Source: Pseudomonadota bacterium
GTDB lineage: Bacteria; Pseudomonadota; Gammaproteobacteria; Burkholderiales; Burkholderiaceae_D
Direction: 5' to 3'
NCBI GenBank assembly: GCA_018241865.1
Contig: JAFECY010000198.1
Span: 1 to 15,614, forward strand
DNA: 15,614 nucleotides
Part shown: piece after piece, positions 1 through 8,601 of the stretch
Layout of the letters: each line of letters starts with the position of its first letter
How positions within the stretch are numbered: the stretch's first letter is position 1
Translations under genes and position numbers: made by a program
Notes under the pieces: model-generated
What the model was told of the DNA's origin: nothing
Database searches by the model: none
Seen by the model: the letters and a program-made list of their open reading frames with translations, nothing else

Positions 1-3000
1 CGGCTCTGGAAGCGGCTAACGCAAAAGTCATGCGCGATATCATCGCCAAGGTCGAACTGACGCAGAGTAATCAACAAGCGCGTGCCTTTTGGTGGGTCAT
101 GCATGCACTAGCGGAAGCTGTGGCGGCCGGCCAGATTCCCAAGGAAATCTACGTTAAGCAATTGTTTGCACGCATCAACCTGCAGATTCGCCGCCTATCC
201 GAAGGCTCTGGCAGTATCGCCGAGCGCTTGTTACGCGATGCTTTGTTCTTCATTGCGCGTATTGCGCAGCCCATGCCGCGTGCAGCACAGGTGCGCGCCG
301 CTTATCAGCTCGATGGGTTGGTGCCGGTCGATTACGACAAAAAACGCTACGGCCAGATTGACGTCGATGCGTTGGCGCAAGCCAAAACTCGCTTAACACA
401 GGTCAAAAATCTGTGGAACCGCTTGGCTGGTGGCGACGGTACCGCTGCCGAAGCATTCGGCAATGAAATGAAGGGATTGACTGAAGCGGTCGCTAAGTTG
501 AATTCGCCACCGCTTCTGAAGCTCTTGCGTGAATTGAATGGTATTTCGCGTCATGCCGCAGCTAGCACGCAAACGGGTGGTGCGCTGGCATTGGAAATGG
601 CGACCAGCCTGCTGTTCGTTGAGAATGCACTGACCAATATTAGCCGCCTTTCCGATGACTTCTCGCAGCGGGCAGACGCTATGACGGCGCGCTTGCTGGC
701 CATTGTTTCCGGTCAGACGCCGACTGAATCGGCTGAGTGGTTTGATGAAATGACGCGGGAGGCGCAGCAACGCCAGACCATGGGTGCGTTGGCAACCGAA
801 ATGCAGAGCAGCCTGCGCCAAGTGGAAAAGCTACTCGATGATTATTTCCGCGAACCGACCGAACGCACCGCACTGACTCAAATCGACCCCGTGTTGCATC
901 AGATCGCCGGTGCGTTGGCGATTCTCGATCAAGGCGATGCTTTGCGCGCTGTCCAGCACACGCAAGCTGTCGTCAAACAGTTTGTCGAGAGTCCGCCGGA
1001 TACCGCACCGGACACGCATGCGTTCCAGCATGTCGCGCAAAACGTCGGTGCGCTCAGTTTCTTTATCGAGACTTTACAACTGCAACCGGAAAGCGCGAAA
1101 CAACGTTTTTCCTTCGATGAACAGCAGGGCCTTTTCCGGGCAAACCTGCTCGAAAAAAAAAATGAGGACGATGGAGTCGGTAGTGAGGTAATCGTTCCGG
1201 CGCTGGAGGGAGATGTCGCCCCGATAGCGCAACTGGCAACGGTTGAGCAGGAACTCGAACAGCGCCAAAAACAATCGGCGGAACTGGCGAAATCGTTATC
1301 AGTTGAGCCGGACAATCCTGCGCTGCAGGAACAGTTGAAGGAATCGCTGGAACAAGTCCAGCTCGATGCGGCGCTGGTGGGCGAAACCGAAATCGGCGAG
1401 CGCGCCCAAGCGGCGATCAACTTGCTGGAAAGCCCGGACTTTAAGCCGACCGAAGCCAATCTGGCTGAAATCGTCCATGCCACCGAGCCGGAAACGCCGA
1501 CTCCGGTCGCGCCTGCGCCGGTAGTAGCGTCAGCCCCAGTAGTCGCTTCCGATGAGGAAGTCGATGCCGAGTTGCTGGAAATTTTCCTTGGTGAAGCGGT
1601 CGAGGTGCTGGAATGCATCGATAACACCATCCCGTTGTCGCGCCAAGAGCCGAGCAACCAAGAACACATGACGACCTTGCGCCGTTCCTTCCATACCCTG
1701 AAAGGTAGCGGCCGCATGGTCGGCCTGAAAGCCTTCGGCGAGGGCGCGTGGGCGATTGAGCAAGTGCTGAACCTGAAACTGGCTGAGGCGCAGCCGGGCA
1801 ACGCCGATCTGTACGCTTTGCTGGAAAAGGCATCCGCTGTCCAAAAATTATGGGTTGACGATCTGCAGACTACCGGTCGCTCTGCACGCACGCCAGATGC
1901 GTTGATCGTCGCCGCCGAGCGCATCAAACAGGGTCAGGCCTTCTCTTACGAAGAAGTGGCCGTGTCGCCGGAACCCGAACCTGAACCAGAGCCCGAGCCC
2001 GCCGAAGCATTGCTGGAAATTCAGACAGCCGATGTAACGGATGTGACGGAAATAACAGAAGTAACGGATACAACAGACGTCGTGGATTTGATCGGTGTCG
2101 GCCTGCCGTTTCCGGCCGATGCGGTGATCGAAGAAATTCCGGCCAGCGCACTGGACGTGACGGAGTGGCCATCGGAGTTGCCTCTTGCCGAAGATGCCGA
2201 AGAGTTGCATTTGCCCGATGCTGATAACGTTGCAGCGACGCAAACGACCACTTTGCTTGATATCCCGCAACCGGTGCCGGTCGCCGAAGTCATTGAATTC
2301 CCCAGCATGCAGGAGCCAGTTGCCAGTCATGATGACGGCATCAAACGGATTGGCGATCTCGAAATCAGCGTTCCGCTGCACAACATCTATTTGGCAGAAA
2401 CCGACGAATTGGTGCGGATGCTGGGCAACGACATGGCTGAATGGCGCCATGAACCTAGTCGCCCTGTCAACATGCTGGCGGTGCATGCTGCCCATTCATT
2501 GGCGGGTAGTTCCGCCACTGTTGGATTTATGTCGCTGCAGGAAGTCGCGCATGCGCTGGAAATGGCTTTGCAAGCCTTGTCGCGCAAACCGGTTCCGCTC
2601 AATGCAGAGCAACTGGATTTGTTGGAGAGCAGCGTTGGCTTGTTGAAAACCATGCTGCAAAAATTTGCATTGGGTGACATGCCCGCGCACGAGCCGGAGC
2701 AGGTGCATCGCTTGGAAGCGCTGCGTCGCGATAGTGAATCGCGCGATTCCCAAGTAGATACCGCGCAGCCAACCGAACCGGTTACGCCGATCTGGGAAAT
2801 GCCGACGGAAATTGTTGATATTGCCCGAGTGGTCGAGTCTGTATCGCCCGATAGCGCCGTCATTTCACCCGCATCGACCACGCCGTCAGCGCTGATGGTA
2901 GAACCGGCACAGACCAGCGTCAGTGCCGAGGCTATTACGCCGTCTCAATCGGAAGAAGCGCCAATAGCCGAAATGCATGCGTCGGCAGCGGAAGGCGAGG

Positions 3001-5429
3001 GACAGGCTGAAGCGAATGCGATCAAAGACGAGCTCGACGCTGATCTGTTGCCGGTCTTCTTGGAAGAAGGGCGCGACATGCTGCCGGAAATCGGCGAAAA
3101 GCTGCGTGCTTGGCAGCAAAACACGACCGACACCAGTTTGCCGCAAGGCTTGCTGCGTCTATTGCATACCGTGAAGGGTAGCGCTCGTATGGCGGGCGCG
3201 ATGACACTCGGTCAGCAAGTGCATGAGATGGAGTCGCGCATCGAAACCATCATGCACACCGGCGTGCCGTCGCAGTTCGCCGTGGACGATTTGCTGTCGC
3301 GTTTCGATTACAGTCAGCAATTGTTTGAATACCTGCAGAATCCGGATGCTGCACGTCCTGTGCCGCAACCTGTCGCAGCGCTGGCAGCAACGTCTGAAGC
3401 GCCCACTGCATCCGAACAATCAGTTGGTGCGGTATCGTCTGCGCCGGTCGAATTGACCTCCCTGATTCCGATGCGCAGCGAGACGCCGACGACGCCCGCA
3501 TTTGCCGCCGCGCCGGTTGCAGCGCGACCGACGCAGACCGTGGCGGCAGCTGCTGCGCCGTTGGTGCGTGTGCGTGCTGATATTCTGGATCGCTTAGTCA
3601 ACCAGGCTGGTGAAGTCTCGATCTCGCGCTCCAAGCTGGAAACCGAAGTCGATGTCTTGCGCAATTCGCTGGGCGAGCTGACGGAAAATATTTCGCGTCT
3701 GCGCACCCAGCTGCGTGAAATCGAGATGCAGGCCGAATCGCAGATTACCTCGCGCATGGCGCACAGCGGCGAACGCGATTTCGATCCGCTCGAATTCGAC
3801 CGGTTTACCCGCTTGCAGGAACTGACCCGGATGATGGCCGAGAGCGTCAACGACGTCGGCTCGGTGCAGCAAAACCTGACGCGTACCATCGACAGCGCCA
3901 ACGACGGTCTGACCACACAGGCGCGTCTGACCCGTGACCTGCAGCAGGATCTGATGCGGGTGCGGATGGTGCAGTTCGCCAGCATTTCCGAGCGTTTGTT
4001 CCGCGTCACCCGTCAGGCATCCAAGGAACTCGACAAGCGTGTCAACCTCGATATCCGCGGTACCTCGGTCGAGATGGACCGCAGCGTTCTGGAGAAAATG
4101 GCCGGTCCGTTCGAACACTTGCTGCGTAACGCCATCGTGCACGGTATCGAATCGAAGGAGAAACGGGTTGCCGCCGGCAAGAGCGAAATCGGCGAATTGC
4201 TGATCGAGATCCGCCAGGAAGGTAACGAAGTCGTCATGCACTTCACCGATGACGGCGCTGGCATCAATGTCGAGCGCGTCAAGGAAAAAGCCCAGGCCAT
4301 CGGTCTGCTGCAAGACGACATGACCGAAAGCGAAATCACCGACCTGATCTTCCATCCCGGTTTCTCGACAGCCGATGCAGTCACCGAACTGGCTGGCCGC
4401 GGTGTCGGCATGGACGTGGTGCGTTCCGAAGCAGCTTCCCTGGGCGGTCGCGTCAGCACCACCAGCGAACCGGGCAAGGGTACACGCTTCACCATCAATC
4501 TGCCGCTGACGCTGGCGGTTACCCAGGTGGTGCTGCTGTCGACCGGCGGCAAGACCTTTGCCGTGCCGTCGGTACTGGTCGAGCAGGTGCAGCAGCTGAA
4601 GACCAATACCCTGACCGCCGCTTACAACGATGGCGCGATCGTCTGGCAAGGCCAGCGTGTGCCGATGTATTACCTGTCGACCCTGCTGGGCGACAAGAAT
4701 GCGACGGCGGAAGCGCAGCAATACACCCCGCTGGTCATCATGAAGAGCGGTACTGACCGCGTGGCGCTGCACGTCGACAAGGTGATCGGTAACCGCGAGG
4801 TCGTGGTCAAGAACATCGGCCCGCAGCTTTCGCGCATGATCGGTATTTCCGGTGCCACCGTACTCGGTTCGGGTGATATCGTGCTGATCCTGAACCCGGT
4901 GCCGCTGGCACAACGTGCTGCTCACGAAAGCGTGCGTGCGCCGCGCCTGGTGCCGTCGGATGCGCCGGAAAACATGGGCGCAGTGGCCGAAATGGTTGGC
5001 GGCCAACCCAAGGCGCCGCAGTCGGAAGCAGTGCAGGGTTTGCGTACGCAAAACATCATTATGGTGGTCGACGACTCCTTGACGGTGCGTCGCGTGACCC
5101 AGCGTCTGCTGGCGCGCGAAGGCTACCAGGTGGTCTTGGCCAAGGATGGTGTCGATGCGCTGGAGCAGTTGCAGGCGATCACGCCGGACGTGATGCTGGT
5201 CGACATCGAAATGCCGCGTATGGATGGCTTCGACCTGACTCGCAACGTGCGCGGCGACGAGCGTACCCGTCATATCCCGATCATCATGATCACCTCGCGT
5301 ACTGCAACCAAGCACCGCAACTACGCGATGGAACTGGGCGTCAACGAGTATCTCGGTAAACCGTATCAGGAAGACGACTTGCTGAAATCGATTGCCGGCT
5401 TCATCAACAAGGAAACGCCGGTCAACTAG
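1..5429 (+). CDS. chpA: ChpA/PilL-like hybrid chemosensory histidine kinase (5' end outside window)
   Basis: This is a CheA-family hybrid kinase of the type that controls type IV pilus motility in the cytoplasm beneath a chemoreceptor array. The frame is open to the window edge, without a stop before the first ATG at 30, so the true start is probably upstream. Numbering from that ATG, three Hpt boxes carry candidate phospho-accepting histidines at about H555 (HTLKGSGRM), H822 (HSLAGSS, with Ala where Lys is usual) and H1046 (HTVKGSARM). A helical FimL-like region precedes them. A CheA core follows: dimerisation helices from about 1175, N box HLLRN at 1363-1367, G1 box DDGAG at 1407-1411, G2 box GRGVGMD at 1456-1462, then a CheW-like domain. 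The C-terminal receiver (about 1675-1795) has D1681/D1682, phosphorylatable D1725, T1755 and K1777, so it looks active. Pro/Glu/Ala-rich linkers separate the Hpt domains. Pseudomonas ChpA is similar but longer. The family call is secure; the pilus role is inferred from family and architecture. Confidence 0.93.
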   Translation, partial: ALEAANAKVMRDIIAKVELTQSNQQARAFWWVMHALAEAVAAGQIPKEIYVKQLFARINLQIRRLSEGSGSIAERLLRDALFFIARIAQPMPRAAQVRAAYQLDGLVPVDYDKKRYGQIDVDALAQAKTRLTQVKNLWNRLAGGDGTAAEAFGNEMKGLTEAVAKLNSPPLLKLLRELNGISRHAAASTQTGGALALEMATSLLFVENALTNISRLSDDFSQRADAMTARLLAIVSGQTPTESAEWFDEMTREAQQRQTMGALATEMQSSLRQVEKLLDDYFREPTERTALTQIDPVLHQIAGALAILDQGDALRAVQHTQAVVKQFVESPPDTAPDTHAFQHVAQNVGALSFFIETLQLQPESAKQRFSFDEQQGLFRANLLEKKNEDDGVGSEVIVPALEGDVAPIAQLATVEQELEQRQKQSAELAKSLSVEPDNPALQEQLKESLEQVQLDAALVGETEIGERAQAAINLLESPDFKPTEANLAEIVHATEPETPTPVAPAPVVASAPVVASDEEVDAELLEIFLGEAVEVLECIDNTIPLSRQEPSNQEHMTTLRRSFHTLKGSGRMVGLKAFGEGAWAIEQVLNLKLAEAQPGNADLYALLEKASAVQKLWVDDLQTTGRSARTPDALIVAAERIKQGQAFSYEEVAVSPEPEPEPEPEPAEALLEIQTADVTDVTEITEVTDTTDVVDLIGVGLPFPADAVIEEIPASALDVTEWPSELPLAEDAEELHLPDADNVAATQTTTLLDIPQPVPVAEVIEFPSMQEPVASHDDGIKRIGDLEISVPLHNIYLAETDELVRMLGNDMAEWRHEPSRPVNMLAVHAAHSLAGSSATVGFMSLQEVAHALEMALQALSRKPVPLNAEQLDLLESSVGLLKTMLQKFALGDMPAHEPEQVHRLEALRRDSESRDSQVDTAQPTEPVTPIWEMPTEIVDIARVVESVSPDSAVISPASTTPSALMVEPAQTSVSAEAITPSQSEEAPIAEMHASAAEGEGQAEANAIKDELDADLLPVFLEEGRDMLPEIGEKLRAWQQNTTDTSLPQGLLRLLHTVKGSARMAGAMTLGQQVHEMESRIETIMHTGVPSQFAVDDLLSRFDYSQQLFEYLQNPDAARPVPQPVAALAATSEAPTASEQSVGAVSSAPVELTSLIPMRSETPTTPAFAAAPVAARPTQTVAAAAAPLVRVRADILDRLVNQAGEVSISRSKLETEVDVLRNSLGELTENISRLRTQLREIEMQAESQITSRMAHSGERDFDPLEFDRFTRLQELTRMMAESVNDVGSVQQNLTRTIDSANDGLTTQARLTRDLQQDLMRVRMVQFASISERLFRVTRQASKELDKRVNLDIRGTSVEMDRSVLEKMAGPFEHLLRNAIVHGIESKEKRVAAGKSEIGELLIEIRQEGNEVVMHFTDDGAGINVERVKEKAQAIGLLQDDMTESEITDLIFHPGFSTADAVTELAGRGVGMDVVRSEAASLGGRVSTTSEPGKGTRFTINLPLTLAVTQVVLLSTGGKTFAVPSVLVEQVQQLKTNTLTAAYNDGAIVWQGQRVPMYYLSTLLGDKNATAEAQQYTPLVIMKSGTDRVALHVDKVIGNREVVVKNIGPQLSRMIGISGATVLGSGDIVLILNPVPLAQRAAHESVRAPRLVPSDAPENMGAVAEMVGGQPKAPQSEAVQGLRTQNIIMVVDDSLTVRRVTQRLLAREGYQVVLAKDGVDALEQLQAITPDVMLVDIEMPRMDGFDLTRNVRGDERTRHIPIIMITSRTATKHRNYAMELGVNEYLGKPYQEDDLLKSIAGFINKETPVN
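1971..2084 (+). repeat. Short codon-level tandem repeats in a ChpA linker
   Basis: Two in-frame repeats lie in the linker after the first Hpt domain. At 1971-2000 there are five Glu-Pro codon pairs. At 2031-2084 a 9-base unit encoding Asp/Glu-Val/Ile-Thr is repeated about five times with drift, ending in a degenerate copy. Both encode acidic, extended linker sequence. The drift at synonymous positions suggests old slippage followed by point mutation. Confidence 0.75.
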
Positions 5430-5447
5430 GACGGCACGCTGTCAAAC

Positions 5448-5479
5448 AAAAACGCCCCGATCCCGGGGCGTTTTTTATT
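5448..5479. terminator. Bidirectional intrinsic terminator between chpA and phrB
   Basis: A perfect 12-bp stem (5448-5459 with 5464-5475) closes on a 4-base ATCC loop. The core is GC-rich (CGCCCCG/CGGGGCG), flanked by five A on the left and six T on the right, so it has a U-tract when read from either strand. On the + strand it begins 18 bases after the chpA stop. On the - strand the phrB stop codon (5475-5477) touches the foot of the stem. It should therefore end both convergent transcripts. Confidence 0.92.
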
Positions 5480-6971
5480 CCTGCTCGTCTTCCGCCGGTT
5501 TCTCTCCCGGTTGCTTGACGACGGCATAGCGCGCCAGCGTGCGCCGCCGGGCTTCATCGTGCATCACGATTGGCACGGGATAATCTTTCCCGAGTTCGAT
5601 ACCGGCTGCCTCCAATGCAGCCGGTGCCAGCAGCCATGGGGCATGGATCTGTTTCGGCGTGAGTTTTCCCAGCTGCGGCAGGTAGCGCTTGATGAATTTG
5701 CCTTCCGCATCGAATTTTTCCGATTGCGTCACCGGGTTGAAGATGCGGAAATAAGGTTGCGCATCGCAGCCGGAAGAAGAGGCCCATTGCCAGCCGCCAT
5801 TGTTGGCGGCCAGATCGAAGTCATTCAGCTTTTCGGCGAAATAAGCTTCGCCCCGGCGCCAGTCGATGCCCAGATCCTTGATCAGGAAACAAGCCGTCAC
5901 CATGCGCAGGCGGTTGTGCATGTAGCCAGTCTGGTTCAGCTGCAGCATGGCGGCATCGACCAGCGGGTAACCGGTGCGGCCTTCGCACCAGGTCTGGAAC
6001 AAGGCATCGGCAGCCGGGCCGCTTTCCCACTGGATGGCGTCATAGGCCGGCTTGAATGCGCGGGTCGCCACATGCGGGAAGTGGTGCAGGATCGCGAAAT
6101 AGAAATCGCGCCAGACCAGTTCCGACAGCCAGGTCGATGCGCCGCTACTGCCTGCGCCGGCCCGCATGGCATCCCAGGCGTGCCGCGCCAGCAAGCGTAT
6201 CGAGACAGTGCCGAAGCGCAGATGCACCGACAGATAGGAAGGCCCTTTGACTGCAGGGAAATCCCGGGTCTGGTGATAGCGCGGCATGCGCTCGATGAAA
6301 TCATCGAGCAAGGCCAGGCCACCAGAGGAACCGGTAGGGATCGAGAGTGATGCCAGATTGGTGGCGGTAAATCCCAGTTCGGCCAGGCTCGGCATGCCGC
6401 CCAATTCTGCCGGCGCAGGCAGCAGCCGGCCAGCCAAGCCATCGACCGGATACGGTGCCAGCGCATGCTGGCCATCATCCAGCGCCAGCCGTTTCAGCCA
6501 GGCATTCTTGTACGGAGTAAAAACAGAGAAGGGCTTGCCGGCCTGAGTGAGTACTTCATCCTTTTCAAAAACCACCTGATCCTTGAACGTCAGGAAGGCC
6601 CGTCCTGCCTGCTGCAGTTGCGCCCCAACCAGGGCATCGCGCTGCACGGCTTGCGGTTCGTAATCATGGTTGGTGAATACTGCATCGACTTGCAAGGCTG
6701 CGGCCAGCCGGGGAATTTCTTCTTCGGCCACGGCATGCCGCACGATCAGCCCACCGCCCAGCTGCTGTAATTCCTTCCCCAGCTCAACGAGGCTGGCATG
6801 GATGAATTCAACCCGCCGGTCCTGGCGCGGCAAGCCATCCAGAATGGTGCGGTCGAACACGAAGACGCAATACACGGCAGCGCTTTGCGTCAGCGCGGCA
6901 TGCAGGGCGGCATGGTCGAAAGCGCGCAAATCGCGCCGGAACCATAACAAAGATCGCTGGAAATGCGGCAT
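5475..6971 (-). CDS. phrB: Deoxyribodipyrimidine photo-lyase, class I CPD photolyase
   Basis: This flavoenzyme uses light energy to split cyclobutane pyrimidine dimers in DNA. From the chosen ATG at 6971 the protein is 498 residues, slightly longer than E. coli PhrB (472). It begins LLWFRRDLRAFDHAAL, the typical start of the N-terminal antenna-chromophore domain. The C-terminal FAD domain shows WLSELVWRDFYF, GRTGYPLVDAAMLQL, TGYMHNRLRM and AANNGGWQW followed by PYFRIFNP. W394 in AANNGGWQW lines up with E. coli W382 of the electron-transfer chain. The frame stays open further upstream, but that part overlaps yqgE and lacks photolyase character. No clear Shine-Dalgarno precedes the ATG, so the exact start is less certain. 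The C-terminus has an acidic tail (EKPAEDEQE). The gene stands alone, convergent with chpA and divergent from yqgE. The antenna (folate or deazaflavin) cannot be decided by eye. Confidence 0.95.
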   Translation of the reverse strand: MPHFQRSLLWFRRDLRAFDHAALHAALTQSAAVYCVFVFDRTILDGLPRQDRRVEFIHASLVELGKELQQLGGGLIVRHAVAEEEIPRLAAALQVDAVFTNHDYEPQAVQRDALVGAQLQQAGRAFLTFKDQVVFEKDEVLTQAGKPFSVFTPYKNAWLKRLALDDGQHALAPYPVDGLAGRLLPAPAELGGMPSLAELGFTATNLASLSIPTGSSGGLALLDDFIERMPRYHQTRDFPAVKGPSYLSVHLRFGTVSIRLLARHAWDAMRAGAGSSGASTWLSELVWRDFYFAILHHFPHVATRAFKPAYDAIQWESGPAADALFQTWCEGRTGYPLVDAAMLQLNQTGYMHNRLRMVTACFLIKDLGIDWRRGEAYFAEKLNDFDLAANNGGWQWASSSGCDAQPYFRIFNPVTQSEKFDAEGKFIKRYLPQLGKLTPKQIHAPWLLAPAALEAAGIELGKDYPVPIVMHDEARRRTLARYAVVKQPGEKPAEDEQE

Positions 6972-7052
6972 AAGTCGGCAAAAACCGTTCAAAAGGGTGG
7001 ATATGACACCGGCAATGGCGGCCGTTTCAGGGTGCCGGCCAGTGTCAAAGCT

Positions 7053-7060
7053 GCTAAAAT
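7053..7060 (+). promoter_or_regulatory. Candidate extended -10 element for the yqgE-pyr block
   Basis: TGCTAAAAT (starting at 7052) matches the extended -10 pattern TGnTATAAT, with one mismatch in the hexamer TAAAAT (7055-7060). No good -35 box lies at the expected spacing, which an extended -10 can tolerate. A start of transcription 6-8 bases downstream would fall at about 7066-7068, on or beside the yqgE ATG at 7068. This is inferred from sequence only. Confidence 0.45.
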
Positions 7061-7067
7061 GCGCATT

Positions 7068-7718
7068 ATGGCCAAGCATAGCAAGACCGGCAAATCCACC
7101 CCCGAACCTGGCGTTTCCCGGGACATCCCCGGTTTCTCCCACGAAGCAGAAGTTTCCCCCGCCGAACTGAACCTGGCGAACCATTTCCTGATCGCGATGC
7201 CCTCGATGCTCGACCCCGTTTTCGGCGGCACCGTGGTCTACCTGTGCGAGCACAATGCCAACGGCGCGCTCGGTATCATCATCAACAAGCCGACCGACAT
7301 GAGCATGGAAACCCTGTTCGAGCGGATCGACATGACCCTGGAAATCCAGCCGCAGTTCCCGCGCCCCGTCATGTTCGGCGGCCCGGTGCAGATCGAGCGC
7401 GGCTTCGTGCTGCATAGCCCGCATGGCGATTACTCATCGATGATGCAGGTGACCGACGAAGTGGTGCTGACCACCTCCAAGGATATTCTGGAAGATGTGG
7501 CTGCCGGTCATGGCCCGAAAAAACTGCTGGTCACGCTCGGCTGTGCCGGCTGGAGTCCAGGCCAGCTTGAAGAAGAAATTGTCCGCAACGGCTGGCTGAC
7601 TGTGCCGGCGGATAATGCCATCCTGTTCGATGTGGCGGTGGCAGAGCGTTTCTCCGCCGCCATGCATTTGCTCGGCATCGATCCGTCCATGCTGACGGGC
7701 GAAGCGGGACACGCCTGA
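7068..7718 (+). CDS. yqgE: YqgE/AlgH family protein (UPF0301)
   Basis: This is a conserved proteobacterial protein of unsettled biochemical function (YqgE/AlgH, UPF0301), nearly always found beside ruvX. The family signature starts with LNLANHFLIAMPSMLDP, then VVYLCEHNANGALGIIINKP, MFGGPVQIERGFVLH and TLGCAGWSPGQLE. From the ATG at 7068 it has 216 residues, about 30 more than E. coli YqgE. The extra part is a charged, Pro/Ser/Lys-containing N-terminal tail before LNLANHF. No ATG/GTG/TTG lies right before the conserved block, which supports the tail being real. An alternative in-frame ATG at 7059 would add three residues. It overlaps the candidate -10 element, so 7068 is preferred. No Shine-Dalgarno is visible. 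The gene heads the yqgE-ruvX-pyrR-pyrB-pyrC'-plsC block. Its neighbour ruvX starts three bases after its stop, in the same frame. Confidence 0.93.
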   Translation: MAKHSKTGKSTPEPGVSRDIPGFSHEAEVSPAELNLANHFLIAMPSMLDPVFGGTVVYLCEHNANGALGIIINKPTDMSMETLFERIDMTLEIQPQFPRPVMFGGPVQIERGFVLHSPHGDYSSMMQVTDEVVLTTSKDILEDVAAGHGPKKLLVTLGCAGWSPGQLEEEIVRNGWLTVPADNAILFDVAVAERFSAAMHLLGIDPSMLTGEAGHA

Positions 7719-7721
7719 CAG

Positions 7722-8097
7722 GTGGAAACCGTACTCGGCTTCGACTTCGGCCTGAAGCGGATCGGCGTTGCCGTTGGTAATACCGGCGTGCGGCAAGCGC
7801 AGCCGCTGGCGATCCTGACCGAAGCGACCAATGACGCCCGCTTTGCCGCCATCGGCAAGCTGATCGAACAATGGAATCCGGCACGCTGCATCGTCGGCCT
7901 GCCCTTGCATCCGGATGGCGCCGAACACGAGATGACGCAACGCTGTCGCCGTTTCGCCAACCAGCTGCAGGGACGCTTCGGCGTTTCGACGGTGCTGATC
8001 GATGAGCGTTATTCGTCGGCAGTGATTCCGCACCAGCGCGGCGAGCGCATCGATGACCAGGCCGCCGCAATTATTTTGCAACAATACTTTGACCAAT

Positions 8098-8108
<11 letters not shown>
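7722..8108 (+). CDS. ruvX: RuvX/YqgF, putative pre-16S rRNA nuclease / Holliday junction resolvase-like protein
   Basis: This is an RNase H-fold nuclease of the YqgF family. Members are implicated in 5' maturation of pre-16S rRNA and were earlier proposed as Holliday junction resolvases. It begins METVLGFDFGLKRIGVAVG, with the first catalytic Asp at D8. It continues with IVGLPLHPDGAEHEMT, RRFANQLQGRFGV, LIDERYSS and a final IDDQAAAIILQQYF that carries the last acidic catalytic position. It has 128 residues, against 138 in E. coli. The missing residues fall in the loop between DERYSS and IDDQ. The start is GTG at 7722, one sense codon after the yqgE stop and in the same frame, so translation is probably coupled. 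The 3' end overlaps pyrR by 11 bases. Confidence 0.94.

Positions 8109-8593
<485 letters not shown>

Positions 8594-8601
<8 letters not shown>

Noticed and set aside
929..1927. 332-codon - strand open frame opposite chpA
   Set aside because: It is Ser/Ala/Cys-rich with no recognisable domain and lies entirely within a confirmed gene on the other strand.
3594..5315. 573-codon open frame on the - strand opposite the chpA kinase core
   Set aside because: The translation is His/Gln/Arg-rich and domain-free, typical of the complement of a GC-rich gene with strong codon bias. The + strand frame carries clear kinase motifs.
5511..6350. 279-codon + strand open frame opposite phrB
   Set aside because: It is an antisense shadow. 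The photolyase FAD-domain motifs lie on the - strand over the same bases.
7020..7048. - strand promoter for phrB starting from a perfect TTGACA at 7043-7048
   Set aside because: No acceptable -10 hexamer lies at 16-19 bases spacing, so the TTGACA match alone is not enough.
6972..7424. N-terminal extension of phrB to an ATG at 7424
   Set aside because: It would overlap yqgE almost completely and shows no photolyase similarity. The family start LLWFRRDLR follows the ATG at 6971.
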